Source: an uncultured Prevotellaceae bacterium (lineage in GTDB: Bacteria; Bacteroidota; Bacteroidia; Bacteroidales; Bacteroidaceae). Taken from it: a DNA stretch of 64,000 bases. Location: the NCBI GenBank assembly GCA_900314655.1, contig OMWC01000005.1, positions 1 through 64,000 on the forward strand, in the 5' to 3' direction. Below, in pieces: positions 42,340 through 52,126 of this stretch. The notes under the pieces were generated by a model. That model was not told where the DNA came from, did no database searches, and saw only the letters and a list, made by a program, of their open reading frames with translations. Position numbers and translations under genes: made by a program. Numbering within the stretch: the first letter of the stretch is position 1; the number at the start of each line of letters is the position of its first letter.

Positions 42340-43757
42340 TATTCTTTCGGGGTTAGGGCGGTGGCAGTCTTATTGAGATAATTCTTCTGGGCATCCACGG
42401 CGATGAATACGCGGTCGGAGCCACGGAGGTAGGCACCGTCGTTGGCAAACTCCGTTACCTTGGAATCGTATTCGCCGAGGTATTTCAGGCTGCCGTCCGA
42501 CGGGTTCATCACCCATACGTTCTTCTTCTGTCCGCTGATTTTGGTCAGGTCGAGCTGCATGGGTTTTCCGCTGTAGTTGTAAACGAGCAGGTAGTCGTTG
42601 CCGCGAGTGGCAATGTTGCGGTCGTATCGCTCACCGTTTTGTCCGGCAATGACGCTCTGGTCGGCAATACGCTCTTCAAAGGGGAAGGCGAGGATGAGCC
42701 ATTTCAGATATTTCATCTGGTTATAGCCAGGATCTTTCATGGCATCCCACCAGGGTTTCTCGGCACCGAAACTTGCCAGGAGTCCGGGTTTAATGAACTG
42801 CATAATGCTGTTGTGGCCATAGGTGTGACCGAAACAGCCGGCAAAGACTGCCCAGTAAGCATAGCGGCGCACGTCGTAGTCCATCCAGCGGGGAGCGGTG
42901 AAGTCATGAAGTCCCTGCGGGATATCCTCGTAGGAAGGCTCGCCGTCGATGACGGGTTTCACCTCGTTGCCTTCCCAGGTAAGGTCCACATAGCGCCAGT
43001 TGTCTTCCTCGGTATTGTCCTTGATGGTGTAGTCGCCGTCGCCATTGCGCTGTCCGTAACGGCGGTGTCCGCTCTGGAACATGTGGAAATCCATCCATTC
43101 ACGGTCGGCAAACCAACGGGCAGAGGTGGTTCGTCCACGGGGATGGAAGGTCATCACGTGGTTGGGATCAGCCTTGCGGATAGCCCGTGCCAGTGCGTCC
43201 CATGAGGCAGTACCCTTGTCGCCGAGAATATCGCCGCCAATCATCCAGATGATGTTGGGCTTGTTCTTGTAGCGTTCGCCGAGAAACTTGCCATATTTCG
43301 TGGCCTTTTCGGGTGTCATCTTACTGATTTGCGAACCCCAGATGCAGTCCATGGCGATATAGATGCCCTGCGAAGCGGCGAAGTCCACGATATAGTCGAG
43401 ATGCTCCCAGTAGCCGTATTGGTCTTTGCGGGAGAATTTCTGCATGTCGAAACTCTCGTCGTTGGCCTGCATGCCATAGATATTGAAGGTGGGAATGGCG
43501 TTCAGAACCTGTATCTGTTCCACGTTATAGCCAGCCTCGCGCTCCTTGGTGAGATAGTATTCCACCTCGTCGCGCGTAAGGCGTTCGGGCAGCAGCCATG
43601 AGGTGTTGCCCAGCCAGAAGAAGGGTGTGCCGTTGGCATAGACGAGATAACGGTGATTGTCACTGACCTTGAGGCGGCCGTTGTTCCAGGGTTGGGCGGC
43701 TTGGGTTGCTGTGATACAGCAACATACTAGACAAAGGGTGAGGATGTACTTTTTCAT
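42339..43757 (-). CDS. GH140-type glycosidase (apiosidase-like)
   Basis: The 472-aa product has a signal peptide (MKKYILTLCLVCCCITATQA). A DUF4038-type TIM barrel follows: LVYANGTPFFWLGNTSWLL, RDEVEYYLTKEREAGYNVEQ, NIIWMIGGDILGD and KPVIDGEPSYEDIP. A C-terminal sandwich domain reads DYLLVYNYSGKPMQLDL. The catalytic pair is expected at D176 (GGDILG) and E273 (DGEPSYE). Their 97-residue spacing is the one I recall for BT1012 (D187/E284), the apiosidase that acts on rhamnogalacturonan-II side chains. This enzyme class is a strong hint that the locus reaches RG-II. It follows GH95 by 12 nt and overlaps GH78 by one base, so the three are translated from one message. Confidence 0.88.
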   Translation of the reverse strand: MKKYILTLCLVCCCITATQAAQPWNNGRLKVSDNHRYLVYANGTPFFWLGNTSWLLPERLTRDEVEYYLTKEREAGYNVEQIQVLNAIPTFNIYGMQANDESFDMQKFSRKDQYGYWEHLDYIVDFAASQGIYIAMDCIWGSQISKMTPEKATKYGKFLGERYKNKPNIIWMIGGDILGDKGTASWDALARAIRKADPNHVMTFHPRGRTTSARWFADREWMDFHMFQSGHRRYGQRNGDGDYTIKDNTEEDNWRYVDLTWEGNEVKPVIDGEPSYEDIPQGLHDFTAPRWMDYDVRRYAYWAVFAGCFGHTYGHNSIMQFIKPGLLASFGAEKPWWDAMKDPGYNQMKYLKWLILAFPFEERIADQSVIAGQNGERYDRNIATRGNDYLLVYNYSGKPMQLDLTKISGQKKNVWVMNPSDGSLKYLGEYDSKVTEFANDGAYLRGSDRVFIAVDAQKNYLNKTATALTPKE

Positions 43758-43769
43758 ATCTTTTGTTTT

Positions 43770-46178
43770 TTATTTGGCGTTAAGGGTGATGGTCTGACCT
43801 TTCTTGGTCTTGATGGTATAGAGGTAATAGTTGCCTGCTTTTTTCCCGTTTCGTTTCAGCGGTGTAGCGGTGCGGATGGTCAGTTTGCCGCCGTTCATAC
43901 TCTTGACGACAGCCTTCTGCAGACGGTTGCCGCTCCAGTTCATGCTGACCTCAAAACCGCCACGGGCTCGCAGTCCGCTGATGCTGCCCTCTTTCCACAC
44001 GTCTGGCAGTGCAGGCAGCAGGTGGAGAATGAATGATCCGTCGTTGTAGGTCTCATGGCTCTGCAGCAGCATCTCGGCAATACCTGCGGTACATCCGAAA
44101 TTACCGTCAATCTGGAAAGGCGGATGGGCGTCAAACATATTGGGATAGGTGCCGCCGTGCTGTTTTGTGGTACCGAAGATCAGGAAGGTGTCGGCCGTCA
44201 GCGTCAGCTGGTCCTGAATCAGTTTATAGGCATGGTTGCCATCGAAGAGCCGCGCCCAGGAACATACTTTCCATCCCATTGACCAGCCTGTGGACACATC
44301 ACCGCGATGCTGGAGCGACACTTTGGCTGCCTCGAAGAGCTCGGGCGTGCGCGAAGCCGTAATCTGATTGGAGGGATAGAGGCCGTAGAGATGAGAGAAA
44401 TGGCGGTGGTCGTCCTTGGGATCATCCACATCGTCGAGCCATTCCTGCAACTGTCCCCAGCTGCCCACCTTCATGGGCGGCAACTGCGGCAACTGCTCCC
44501 GGATGGTCTGCAGCAGTGGATTGCTGTCACCGAGCACCTTGGCTGCCTGCAACACCTCGGTGAAGAGTTCGGTCACAATCTGGTTGTCCATCGTCACACC
44601 GGCATCGAGCGGCGACTTGCGCCCCTTGCCGCCATGTTCGGGAGATTCTCCCGGGCAGATGACAAGATAACCCAACCGCGGGTGTTTCACCAAGGTCTGC
44701 GTATAGAAACGGGCAGCTTCGAGCATGATGGGATAGGCCTCACGCAGGAATTCCTTGTCGCCCGAGTATAGATAATGTTCCCACAGATGGCGGCAGATCC
44801 AGCCGCTGCCCGTTGACCACAGACCGCTGGGGGAACGGTCAACGGGGCCGGTGATGCGCCATTGGTCGGTGTTGTGATGCAATACCCAACCGTCGGCACC
44901 ATACATGTCCTTGGCCGTCTGACGGCCTGTCTCGCTGATTTCACGAATCAGGCGGAACAGCGGGCCGTTCATCTCCGTCAGGTTACACACTTCCGAAGGC
45001 CAGTAGTTCATCTCCAGATTGATGTTCGTGGTGTATTTCGAATCCCATGAGGGCAGCATCTTCTCGTTCCAGATGCCTTGCAGATTGGCGGGATTGATGT
45101 TGTCGGGCTGCGACGAGCAGATGAGCAGGTAGCGGCCAAACTGGAAATAGGTAGCCACAAGGTGATTGTCGGGCATCCCTTTTTGCTTGGTGGCAGCAAA
45201 CTGTTCGATGCGCTTGCTGGTGGGCATGCCAGCATATTGGTCTTTGCCAAGGTCGATACGCACACGGTCGTAATACCGATGATACAATTCCTCGTGCTGT
45301 TTCTTCAGTTGTTCGTAGCCCTTTCCGGTGGCATCGTGCAGGCGCTGGCGCGACTGCGCTTCCTCATCGCCCGTGATATCCTTGTAGTTGACCACATTGG
45401 TGCCGACGGTGACATAGAGGGTGGCCTCGTCGGCAGCCTTCACGGAGAGCTGGCCGTCAGCCTGGCTGGATTGTCCGCCCTTCGTCTGTACCGTCATGCG
45501 ACCCTGAAAGCGAACCTTTCCCTTCAGGTTCTCATGCTTGGCAGTGACACCCGTCAGCGTAGCTTCTTTCCCTTCGCCGCCAACGAGCACATCCGCATGG
45601 GGCGTATTGAAAGAAGCCGTGAATGAAATCATGCCCGGACTGGAGGCCGTCAGGTGGATGGTAATCACCTTGCTGCCCAGCGGGGCAAGCATCTCGCGCT
45701 CATACTGCACGCCGTCAACGGTATAACGCACCACCGAACGCGCATTGTCGAGGTCGAGCAGACGCTCATAGCCTGTATAGTCGGCATGGCCGGGCATGGC
45801 AATCCACAGGTCGCCGAAGGGCTGAAAGGGCATGCCGCAGTTCTGACCGGCACCCAGCGGCATCACCTTCTCGTTGGCCAGCAGCTCGGCTTCCTTGTAT
45901 TTCCCTTCGAAAATCAGTTGCCTGACCTTTGGCAGGTTTTCTTTGGCTGCCGGGTTACACACCTGGTTGGGTTGTCCGGCCCAGATGGTTTCTTCGTTTA
46001 ATTGTATCCGTTCCACGGCAGGTGTGCCAAACACCATACCGCCCATGGTGCCGTTGCCGATGGGCAATGCCTGTGTCCAGGTCATGGCTGGACGGTCGTA
46101 CCATAATTGGTGCGTGTTTTCCGCAACGATAGGCAGGCTGCAGAGCCATGCCATCAAGATGATGATATGTCTTCTCAT
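43770..46178 (-). CDS. GH95 alpha-L-fucosidase/alpha-L-galactosidase
   Basis: The 802-aa product has a signal peptide (about 1-20) and the full GH95 layout. An N-terminal sandwich shows [20 protein letters not shown] and [13 protein letters not shown]. An (alpha/alpha)6 barrel shows [51 protein letters not shown] and [20 protein letters not shown]. The Asn/Asp of HNTDQW and the Glu of GESPE occupy the places of the known active-site residues. The family includes alpha-1,2-L-fucosidases and alpha-L-galactosidases; RG-II and rhamnogalacturonan contain both sugars. Its ATG overlaps the stop of the upstream esterase by 4 nt (ATGA), which couples translation. There is no palindromic insert. Confidence 0.92.
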   Translation of the reverse strand: MRRHIIILMAWLCSLPIVAENTHQLWYDRPAMTWTQALPIGNGTMGGMVFGTPAVERIQLNEETIWAGQPNQVCNPAAKENLPKVRQLIFEGKYKEAELLANEKVMPLGAGQNCGMPFQPFGDLWIAMPGHADYTGYERLLDLDNARSVVRYTVDGVQYEREMLAPLGSKVITIHLTASSPGMISFTASFNTPHADVLVGGEGKEATLTGVTAKHENLKGKVRFQGRMTVQTKGGQSSQADGQLSVKAADEATLYVTVGTNVVNYKDITGDEEAQSRQRLHDATGKGYEQLKKQHEELYHRYYDRVRIDLGKDQYAGMPTSKRIEQFAATKQKGMPDNHLVATYFQFGRYLLICSSQPDNINPANLQGIWNEKMLPSWDSKYTTNINLEMNYWPSEVCNLTEMNGPLFRLIREISETGRQTAKDMYGADGWVLHHNTDQWRITGPVDRSPSGLWSTGSGWICRHLWEHYLYSGDKEFLREAYPIMLEAARFYTQTLVKHPRLGYLVICPGESPEHGGKGRKSPLDAGVTMDNQIVTELFTEVLQAAKVLGDSNPLLQTIREQLPQLPPMKVGSWGQLQEWLDDVDDPKDDHRHFSHLYGLYPSNQITASRTPELFEAAKVSLQHRGDVSTGWSMGWKVCSWARLFDGNHAYKLIQDQLTLTADTFLIFGTTKQHGGTYPNMFDAHPPFQIDGNFGCTAGIAEMLLQSHETYNDGSFILHLLPALPDVWKEGSISGLRARGGFEVSMNWSGNRLQKAVVKSMNGGKLTIRTATPLKRNGKKAGNYYLYTIKTKKGQTITLNAK

Positions 46179-47527
46179 TTTCTTTTGGGTGTAAATCTGA
46201 GGGTGTTTTCGTCTTCGAGGGTTACTTTCGTTTCGTCCAACTGACTCTCGTCGAGTCCGAAGGTATCGATAAAGAAACGATAGACGGCCTGGCGCTTGTT
46301 CTTTCCGAAATCGTGGCGCTCATTGGGCAGATGCACGTTCTTCACCTTGTCCTGTGCTCCATAGAATCCATAGACGCGCTGCAGATAGGGGTATTCACTC
46401 ACGGGAGTCTCTGAAGTCCAGTCGCCGCCGTCGCTGACCACCATCATGGGTTTCGGTGCAAATGCGGCAGCCAGTTCGGGGTTGCAGGTGCCGCCGCCGC
46501 TGAGCATAATGGGGATGCCGCTCTCGCAGGGACATCCGCCATCGAACCATGCTGCCATGCTGACCACGGGACAAGCCGCCGTGTAACGGTCATCGAGCAG
46601 CGAGAGCAGAACGGTCTGACTGCCACCACCGGAACCTCCATTCACGGCCACGCGGCTTTTATCTACGTCTTTCCGCTTCAGCATCTCGTCCAGGATGCGG
46701 ATGCCATGGAGAGTCTGCATCACGTGAGCTTTCGGGGTGTGATGGGCTTCCGTGCCCACTTCGTCCTCCGATTCGCCCCATCCCCAAATATCATAGGTGA
46801 CGCAGATGGCTCCCATGCGGGCCAAGGTGGACAGGCGGCGTTGCAGATCTTCGTTGTAGCGGCCTTTATTCCAGTGGCCGATGGGGCAGATGATAAGAGG
46901 GAAAGACCCACCCCGGCCCTCCCTGCTTAGGGAGGGAGTTATATTCTTTTTCCCTTTGGGGATGTAGATGCTGCCTTTGATGGTGTGATTGTTTACCGTC
47001 GGAAGGTTGAAATTCTGAACACTATAGCCGTCGTGCTTGCGTGTCTTGCCTAACTGCATCTTGGATTTCTGGGCGCGCGACTGTTCCAGCAGCGGGTCAA
47101 TGCCCAGGCGCTGGCGCACTTCACGGCGGAGCGAATCCTTGCGGGCTTCCCATTGTGCCTTATTATTGTATAAGGTGTTGAGGTAGGCAATGAGTTTCTT
47201 TCCGTCCTCGGGCTTACGGCGTGGATATTCGTAGGGCTTGATTTTCCAGAGTCCCTTGCCCTGATCCCAAGGCACGAAGTCGAAGGGAGCACAGAGGTTC
47301 TTCAGCGTTTCTTCTACGGAATAGGGCCGTATGCGGAAGTCGGCATAGGGGAGTTTCAGTCCCGTGGTGTCCACATTATACTTCAGCCGGATGCCGAACT
47401 GCTTCTGCACATCTTCAAACACATCGCTCAGCGAACGCGTGAACTGCGTTTCGTAACTCTGGGCATTTACAGCCAGAGGCGAGAGAATGAAGAATGCTGC
47501 CCCGAGCAACTTCACTCTTATCCTCAT
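46175..47527 (-). CDS. alpha/beta-hydrolase esterase with STN-like N-terminal domain
   Basis: The frame is open from 47563, but the ATG at 47527 follows a purine-rich ribosome site (GGGAGAAAGGA) and opens a signal peptide ([20 protein letters not shown]). Residues about 23-100 ([39 protein letters not shown]) look like the STN/DUF4974 domain usually found in TonB receptors and FecR proteins, an odd partner for an enzyme. The rest is an acetylxylan-esterase-type hydrolase: [15 protein letters not shown], the nucleophile Ser in [15 protein letters not shown], an Asp in VVSDGGDW and a His in PNERHDFG. It probably removes acetyl or methyl esters from pectin side chains. An in-frame palindromic insert reads [12 protein letters not shown] at about residue 197-208. 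Confidence 0.8.
   Translation of the reverse strand: MRIRVKLLGAAFFILSPLAVNAQSYETQFTRSLSDVFEDVQKQFGIRLKYNVDTTGLKLPYADFRIRPYSVEETLKNLCAPFDFVPWDQGKGLWKIKPYEYPRRKPEDGKKLIAYLNTLYNNKAQWEARKDSLRREVRQRLGIDPLLEQSRAQKSKMQLGKTRKHDGYSVQNFNLPTVNNHTIKGSIYIPKGKKNITPSLSREGRGGSFPLIICPIGHWNKGRYNEDLQRRLSTLARMGAICVTYDIWGWGESEDEVGTEAHHTPKAHVMQTLHGIRILDEMLKRKDVDKSRVAVNGGSGGGSQTVLLSLLDDRYTAACPVVSMAAWFDGGCPCESGIPIMLSGGGTCNPELAAAFAPKPMMVVSDGGDWTSETPVSEYPYLQRVYGFYGAQDKVKNVHLPNERHDFGKNKRQAVYRFFIDTFGLDESQLDETKVTLEDENTLRFTPKRK
46905..46942. repeat. palindromic element inside the esterase gene
   Basis: GACCCACCCCGGCCCTCCCT, then GCTTAGGGAGGGAG, is nearly the exact reverse complement of the intergenic element at 38401. 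It is translated as [12 protein letters not shown] just before the strand [11 protein letters not shown]. Confidence 0.8.
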
Positions 47528-47576
47528 GATTCCTTTCTCCCTTTTATGTTCTTTTTGTTCCATATTTCTTGGTTTT

Positions 47577-47634
47577 CAATCGTTATAACGTCATAACGAA
47601 AATTCTTCACTCTTCACTCTTCACTCTTCACTTA
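47577..47634. repeat. CGTTATAACG and CTTCACT repeats between esterase and GH43-type genes
   Basis: TCGTTATAACGTCATAACGA is followed by about four units of CTTCACT. The TGA stop of the GH43-type gene lies inside the repeat. A related CGTTATAACG motif lies at 52069 in the next gap of the same operon. Confidence 0.65.
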
Positions 47635-50600
47635 AAGAACTCCAGCCTTCCAATATCTTTCCTGTTTGCCACGGCCTTGCCGTCGATCATCAGCGTGAGT
47701 CCCTGGCCTTGGTGATAGTGTTGTCCGTCGCGGTCCCAGATGATGGTGAGCGTCTGGCCGTGATAGCGGATGCCGTCGAGACAGAAGTAATCCCACGTGC
47801 CGGCAGGAACCAGCGGATTGACGACTATCTTGCCGTCCTCCTGCGGACGAAGGCCGGCCAGACCCGTGATGACCAGGTCGGCAAAGGTGGAATGGTTGTA
47901 ATAGCGCGAACGCTCGCGGTCGCCCATCAGCCAGTAGCCGGTCGTCTCGTCGAGATATTCGCCGATATAAGGTTTGCCACGCATGTGCTGCGACTGGGCG
48001 TAGAGGTTTATTTCCTTGAAAAAGGTCGAAGCATCGATAACGGGAGTCGAGGTTCCCTGGTTCAGGTAATTGGCCAGGGCGGTCAGCGTCTGACTCGTAG
48101 CAAAGGGCCAGATGGCTCCGTCCCATTCGCAGGTGCCTGTTCCATGGGAGCGGAACTGCGGATGGCGGCGCTCGGCTGTGGTCAGTCCGTAGGGGGCGCT
48201 GAAGCCTTTTTCGTCGGTCAGCTGCTGCCAGGCTACGTCATATTGGGCCTTGTCCGTCTGCTTTTCAAAGAGATCGCAATACCAGGGCATATAGCCGATG
48301 GCCTCGCGCACCTGGGCCGAAGTGTCGCCGCGGAGCGTTTCGAAGAACTGATGGTCTTTGTTCCAGAGCTTTTCCTCGATGAGGCGCAGCTGCTGTTTGT
48401 AGTCGCTGTCGTATGTCGCAGCCTGTTGCTGGCGGTTTTCCATGAGCAAAATCTTTGATAATGCCTTGGCGTTGGCGGCCATATACGAGTTGATGGTCGG
48501 ACGGGCATACTGCTTCTTGCGTCCGCCGCTGATGCTTTCCTCCATGCCGTCCTGCACGTCGCCCTGCCAGTAGAGGCCGTTCGCCAGTCGGTTCGTGCTC
48601 TTCCAGCGGGCATATTCCTCTTCCATCCGTGGACGGAGTGTGAGCAGGAACGTCGTGTCGCCCTGCACCTTGAAGGCCTCATAGATGGCGTGCGGGTTCC
48701 AGCTGGAGAATTTATTCATCTTCGTCATGGCCTGTCCGTTGTTGCCGTAGTACCATGTGCGCAGTATCTGGTGCAAGTAAGTGGTGTCGCGCAGCCAGCG
48801 GGTTTCCATCACGTGATGACCGATGGCACAGGCAATGAGGTTGTAGCGGTCGGCGTAGGAACGGGGAACCAAGAATTCGGTCATGCCCCAGCCTGCAGGT
48901 GTGCGCTTCAGGTGCTTGCGCAGCGACCACCAGCGGAAGTAGTAAATGTCGTTGAAATCCTTGTCGGGACAGTCGAACATCGGAACGTTCTCGGCCATCC
49001 AGTTGGCGGCATCCTCGTTGGTGATGTCGGGCAGCGGGGCTTTCCGCTCTTCCTTGTCGAGGGCATAGAAAGCTTTCTCGTCAGCCGCAAAGCGGTCGGC
49101 ATAGGCTGGCAGGACGTCGGTGGTGAGCACGGCAGGCTGTCCTGCTGCGGTATTGCGCACATCCAGACAGTTGTGCTGGTTCATAAACATGTTGCCGCCA
49201 TGACGGGCCACAGTCGGTGCATCGCTGCCATGGAGGGGGAATGTGCCGTCGGCCATCGGTCTGCTGACCACATTGGCGATATGATAACCGGCTGCAGGGT
49301 CGAGTTCATCGGCACGCGGCATATCGAAATCCTGATCGGCAGGCGTCTCGTTGTTGGGCTCCGAGAAGATTTTTCCTGTGCGGAACACGATGCGCGTGAT
49401 GGCTTCCACGGGCGTATCAAACTGCCGTTCGCTCACTTTCTTGCCATCGACGAAATAGACGGCGCGGTGCTGATTGGTGGAAAGCAATGCCTTGATGTGG
49501 TATTTCACGCCCATCTCATATTTTTTCACAAGGGTGCCGTAGCGGGCGCCGCCCTTCACGCGGATGGCTCCTGCTGAATCAACGACGATGCGCGAGCAAA
49601 CGTTGCCGCCGTTGTCCATGAACTCGATGTCGAATTCTCCTTTGTCATCCTGGTCCATCATCAGGTCGAACTCCACTTCCAGTTCCTTTGTGGCAGGGAT
49701 CACACGTTCGGCCTTGGCATAGTCGTAGGGGTCGCAGTCGTAGAGATTCAGCCATCCGTTCTTTAGGAAGATATGGCACAGACTGGGTATATAGAGGTTC
49801 CAGTTGGTCAGGCTACTGACGGAACCGAGATTGAAGGTCCAGTTGTTTGATTCGCTCACCGTTTCGTTGTTCTTGAACTCTCCGCCGGCATGCGTCGTAG
49901 CGTTCAGACGTACTGGAACGGGGATGCGCGACACCCAGATGTCTTCTTTGTTCGTGCTGTAGGTCACCCAGAGGTTGCCGTCTTTCGGTGTTCCGTTGCC
50001 CTCCTGGATGCCGCGCACATATTGCGGTCCGTAGCTCTTGAACTGTCCGCCATGACGCAAAGGCACCACGTCACCGTGAACCAGCGAGAGCGTGTTGTAT
50101 TCCAATCCGTCGCTGCTGAGGCTGATGGCCAGTGGCCAGCGGTATTCTGCCGGGTTATAGACCGTGGCGTAGGAACCGTCGCTCAGCCGTTGTCCCCATA
50201 TCTTGGCGTTGCTGTTCACCAGTCCGGGAGCCCTGTAGGCAGGCTCGCGCCAGGTGTTGCCGCCGTCGGCAGAGATGGATGTCAGCGCATGTTTCCATAA
50301 GCCCACCTTGCGGCCGTCGGCCAGGGTATAGCCGCTGAAAGCCTTCAGGGGTGACTTGAAGGGCAGGATATCGTCGCCGCGGTCGCTCTCTTCCGCCCAT
50401 TGCATGCGTTGCATCGGGTCGGCTATCAGGGCATCGACGGCCTTCACGAACTGCTTGTCCTTGGCTTTCTTATAGTAGGGATAATCCGTGTTTTTCTCGT
50501 TGAAACCATGGTTGTAGTGGATGAAATAGATGGGACCGAACGAGCCGTCCTTCTTGATTTCGCGCACCACACGCCCGATGCCGTTACCGTCGTTGGGGTC

Positions 50601-51974
50601 GTCCTTCATCGTCTGGCAGATGCCATAGTAGCCGATGGCTAAGAGTCTAGAATCTCTAGATTTTCTAGAATTTCTAGATTCTTGAGAATATACATACCAG
50701 CCTACCCGCTGGTGCATCACGGCTTTCAGGTTGTGGGCCGGGGGTAGGGTGGAACCCTCCTTACAGAAGCCTTCGGGCACCTGGTATTCGGGAAACAGCT
50801 CCACGGGTTTGCTCCACGTATAGCCGTCTTCAGAGGTCTGGAGCATGGTCTTTCCCGGTGCTTCGTGCTCATGGCGGGGGTCGGTCAGGTAGTGCATATA
50901 GAACCGTCCGTTCCAGTAGGCCATCATGGGCTGGTGGTTATAGGTCCAGGGCCGCTCACCGCGCAGCGTCTGAATGTTGTGCACACCGACGGTGGGCTGC
51001 ATTCCGCCGTCGTGGCGTTCTGGTCGGGCAATGGCCGTTCCCGTATAGTGTACGCAGTCGCGGTTATACTTTTTCAGGTTCTCCACCAGTTGCTCGTCGG
51101 CCATGAATACCGTGCCGTGCTTATGCCCGAGGGGGAAGCGCACGCTGCCCGTCTGGTCCTGGAAGGTCTTGAAGTCCTTCGTGCGATGGGCTCCGTAGAT
51201 TTTGTGGCGGTATGAGTCGTAGTAGATGTAGTACCAGTCGCCCACCTTTGCCGTGGAGGGACCTTCGGTAAACTGCTCCGTGAAGGGTTCCGATGCTGCC
51301 GACCACGGGCCGTAGGGACTCTTCGCAAAAGCCACCTTGATGTTGCGCATGGGGCGCGTATTGTCTTTCACCACCATCACGTAGTCCTGGTTTCCGCGCT
51401 TCACGAGCGTCGCATCGATAGCCGAGAAGCCCGGTTCGTAGAACAGCTGCGTCTGCGAGAACTTGCGGAAGTCCTTCGTGGTCATATAGTAGAGCCGGTG
51501 GTTGTTCTTGTGCTCCTCCTGTCCGTCGGGGAAACGTCCCGGCACACACGATGCCCAGATGATGAGATACTGCCGTTTCACGTCGTCGTAGAACAGTTCC
51601 GGTGCCCAGGTGTTCACCGTCGTGGTGTCCATTCCGGTCTCGATAAACCGTTGGGGAGTCCAGTGGATCAGGTCTTTGGATGAAGCATATCCGAAGCCCA
51701 GGTCACCGCGCCACGAGCTGGTCCACACCAGATGGAACGTGCCGTCGGGACCCTTCACGATGCTGGGGTCGCGCATCACTTTCTGCTTGCCCACCTTCGG
51801 ACGCAGGAACACGCCCTGAATGCTGTCCCATCGGATGCCGTCGTAGCTGTAGATAAACCGCAGTCCCTCGGTGGCTGGTTCATGAAACGATGTGCTGACA
51901 TAGATGTCTTTTGCCAGCAGCGTTGGATTGAAAAGTGTTAGTGTTGCAAAGAATAATAGAAAAAGCCTTTTCAT
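47628..51974 (-). CDS. giant fusion: GH43-like module plus (alpha/alpha)6 glycosidase module
   Basis: The 1448-aa product has a signal peptide (MKRLFLLFFATLTLFNPTLL). Residues about 25-320 form a GH43-like five-bladed propeller with the expected acids in MRDPSIVKGPDG, SAIDATLVK and FTEGPSTAK. Residues about 335-720 form a second propeller-like module (YNHQPMMAYWNGRFYMHYLT, TSISADGGNTWREPAYRAPG). About 760-890 is a laminin-G/DUF1080-like sandwich (VEFDLMMDQDDKGEFDIEF). About 900-1380 is an alpha/alpha barrel of the MGH1/GH63-like type (GWGMTEFLVPRSYADRYN, WNPHAIYEAFKVQGDTTFLL, GTGTCEWDGAIWPFATSQTL). The second and third parts may correspond to the GH143-GH142 RG-II enzymes, which would make this a fusion of functions that are separate in Bacteroides; this is from memory. 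An SRNSRKSRDSR insert derives from a CTAGA repeat at 50641. The start codon lies in a 14-bp hairpin arm. Confidence 0.75.
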   Translation of the reverse strand: MKRLFLLFFATLTLFNPTLLAKDIYVSTSFHEPATEGLRFIYSYDGIRWDSIQGVFLRPKVGKQKVMRDPSIVKGPDGTFHLVWTSSWRGDLGFGYASSKDLIHWTPQRFIETGMDTTTVNTWAPELFYDDVKRQYLIIWASCVPGRFPDGQEEHKNNHRLYYMTTKDFRKFSQTQLFYEPGFSAIDATLVKRGNQDYVMVVKDNTRPMRNIKVAFAKSPYGPWSAASEPFTEQFTEGPSTAKVGDWYYIYYDSYRHKIYGAHRTKDFKTFQDQTGSVRFPLGHKHGTVFMADEQLVENLKKYNRDCVHYTGTAIARPERHDGGMQPTVGVHNIQTLRGERPWTYNHQPMMAYWNGRFYMHYLTDPRHEHEAPGKTMLQTSEDGYTWSKPVELFPEYQVPEGFCKEGSTLPPAHNLKAVMHQRVGWYVYSQESRNSRKSRDSRLLAIGYYGICQTMKDDPNDGNGIGRVVREIKKDGSFGPIYFIHYNHGFNEKNTDYPYYKKAKDKQFVKAVDALIADPMQRMQWAEESDRGDDILPFKSPLKAFSGYTLADGRKVGLWKHALTSISADGGNTWREPAYRAPGLVNSNAKIWGQRLSDGSYATVYNPAEYRWPLAISLSSDGLEYNTLSLVHGDVVPLRHGGQFKSYGPQYVRGIQEGNGTPKDGNLWVTYSTNKEDIWVSRIPVPVRLNATTHAGGEFKNNETVSESNNWTFNLGSVSSLTNWNLYIPSLCHIFLKNGWLNLYDCDPYDYAKAERVIPATKELEVEFDLMMDQDDKGEFDIEFMDNGGNVCSRIVVDSAGAIRVKGGARYGTLVKKYEMGVKYHIKALLSTNQHRAVYFVDGKKVSERQFDTPVEAITRIVFRTGKIFSEPNNETPADQDFDMPRADELDPAAGYHIANVVSRPMADGTFPLHGSDAPTVARHGGNMFMNQHNCLDVRNTAAGQPAVLTTDVLPAYADRFAADEKAFYALDKEERKAPLPDITNEDAANWMAENVPMFDCPDKDFNDIYYFRWWSLRKHLKRTPAGWGMTEFLVPRSYADRYNLIACAIGHHVMETRWLRDTTYLHQILRTWYYGNNGQAMTKMNKFSSWNPHAIYEAFKVQGDTTFLLTLRPRMEEEYARWKSTNRLANGLYWQGDVQDGMEESISGGRKKQYARPTINSYMAANAKALSKILLMENRQQQAATYDSDYKQQLRLIEEKLWNKDHQFFETLRGDTSAQVREAIGYMPWYCDLFEKQTDKAQYDVAWQQLTDEKGFSAPYGLTTAERRHPQFRSHGTGTCEWDGAIWPFATSQTLTALANYLNQGTSTPVIDASTFFKEINLYAQSQHMRGKPYIGEYLDETTGYWLMGDRERSRYYNHSTFADLVITGLAGLRPQEDGKIVVNPLVPAGTWDYFCLDGIRYHGQTLTIIWDRDGQHYHQGQGLTLMIDGKAVANRKDIGRLEFFK
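50641..50690. repeat. TCTAGAATT tandem repeat inside the GH43-type gene
   Basis: Four diverged units (TCTAGAATC, TCTAGATTT, TCTAGAATT, TCTAGATTC) are read in frame as SQESRNSRKSRDSRLLA between VGWYVY and IGYYG, at about residues 430-446. Confidence 0.75.
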
Positions 51975-52018
51975 ATCGACGTCTTTATTTACATTTAAGA
52001 CGCAATGAAAAGGCTTTT
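51961..52018 (-). promoter_or_regulatory. hairpin that includes the start codon of the GH43-type gene
   Basis: On the - strand AAAAGCCTTTTCAT pairs perfectly over 14 bp with ATGAAAAGGCTTTT, which is the start codon and following codons of the gene. Inside, CGTCTT (52002-51997 side) pairs with AAGACG around an 11-nt loop. The message could hide the start codon. The copy may have arisen by inverted duplication of the gene start. Confidence 0.6.
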
Positions 52019-52044
52019 GTAATCATTATTAGCCTCGACCAATA

Positions 52045-52126
52045 TCGTTTTACGATATAACGTTATCACGTTATAACGAATTATCCGCAAGTCCTCCCTA
52101 ATCAGGGAGGATTTAGGTGGGTCGCA
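52045..52126. repeat. CGTTATAACG repeats and palindromic element after the PfkB gene
   Basis: TTACGATATAACGTTATCAC and CGTTATAACGAA are followed by GTCCTCCCTAATCAGGGAGG, then ATTTAGGTGGGTC. The last codons and TAA stop of the kinase gene (MRPT and stop) are supplied by the GGTGGGTC arm of the element. Confidence 0.65.
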
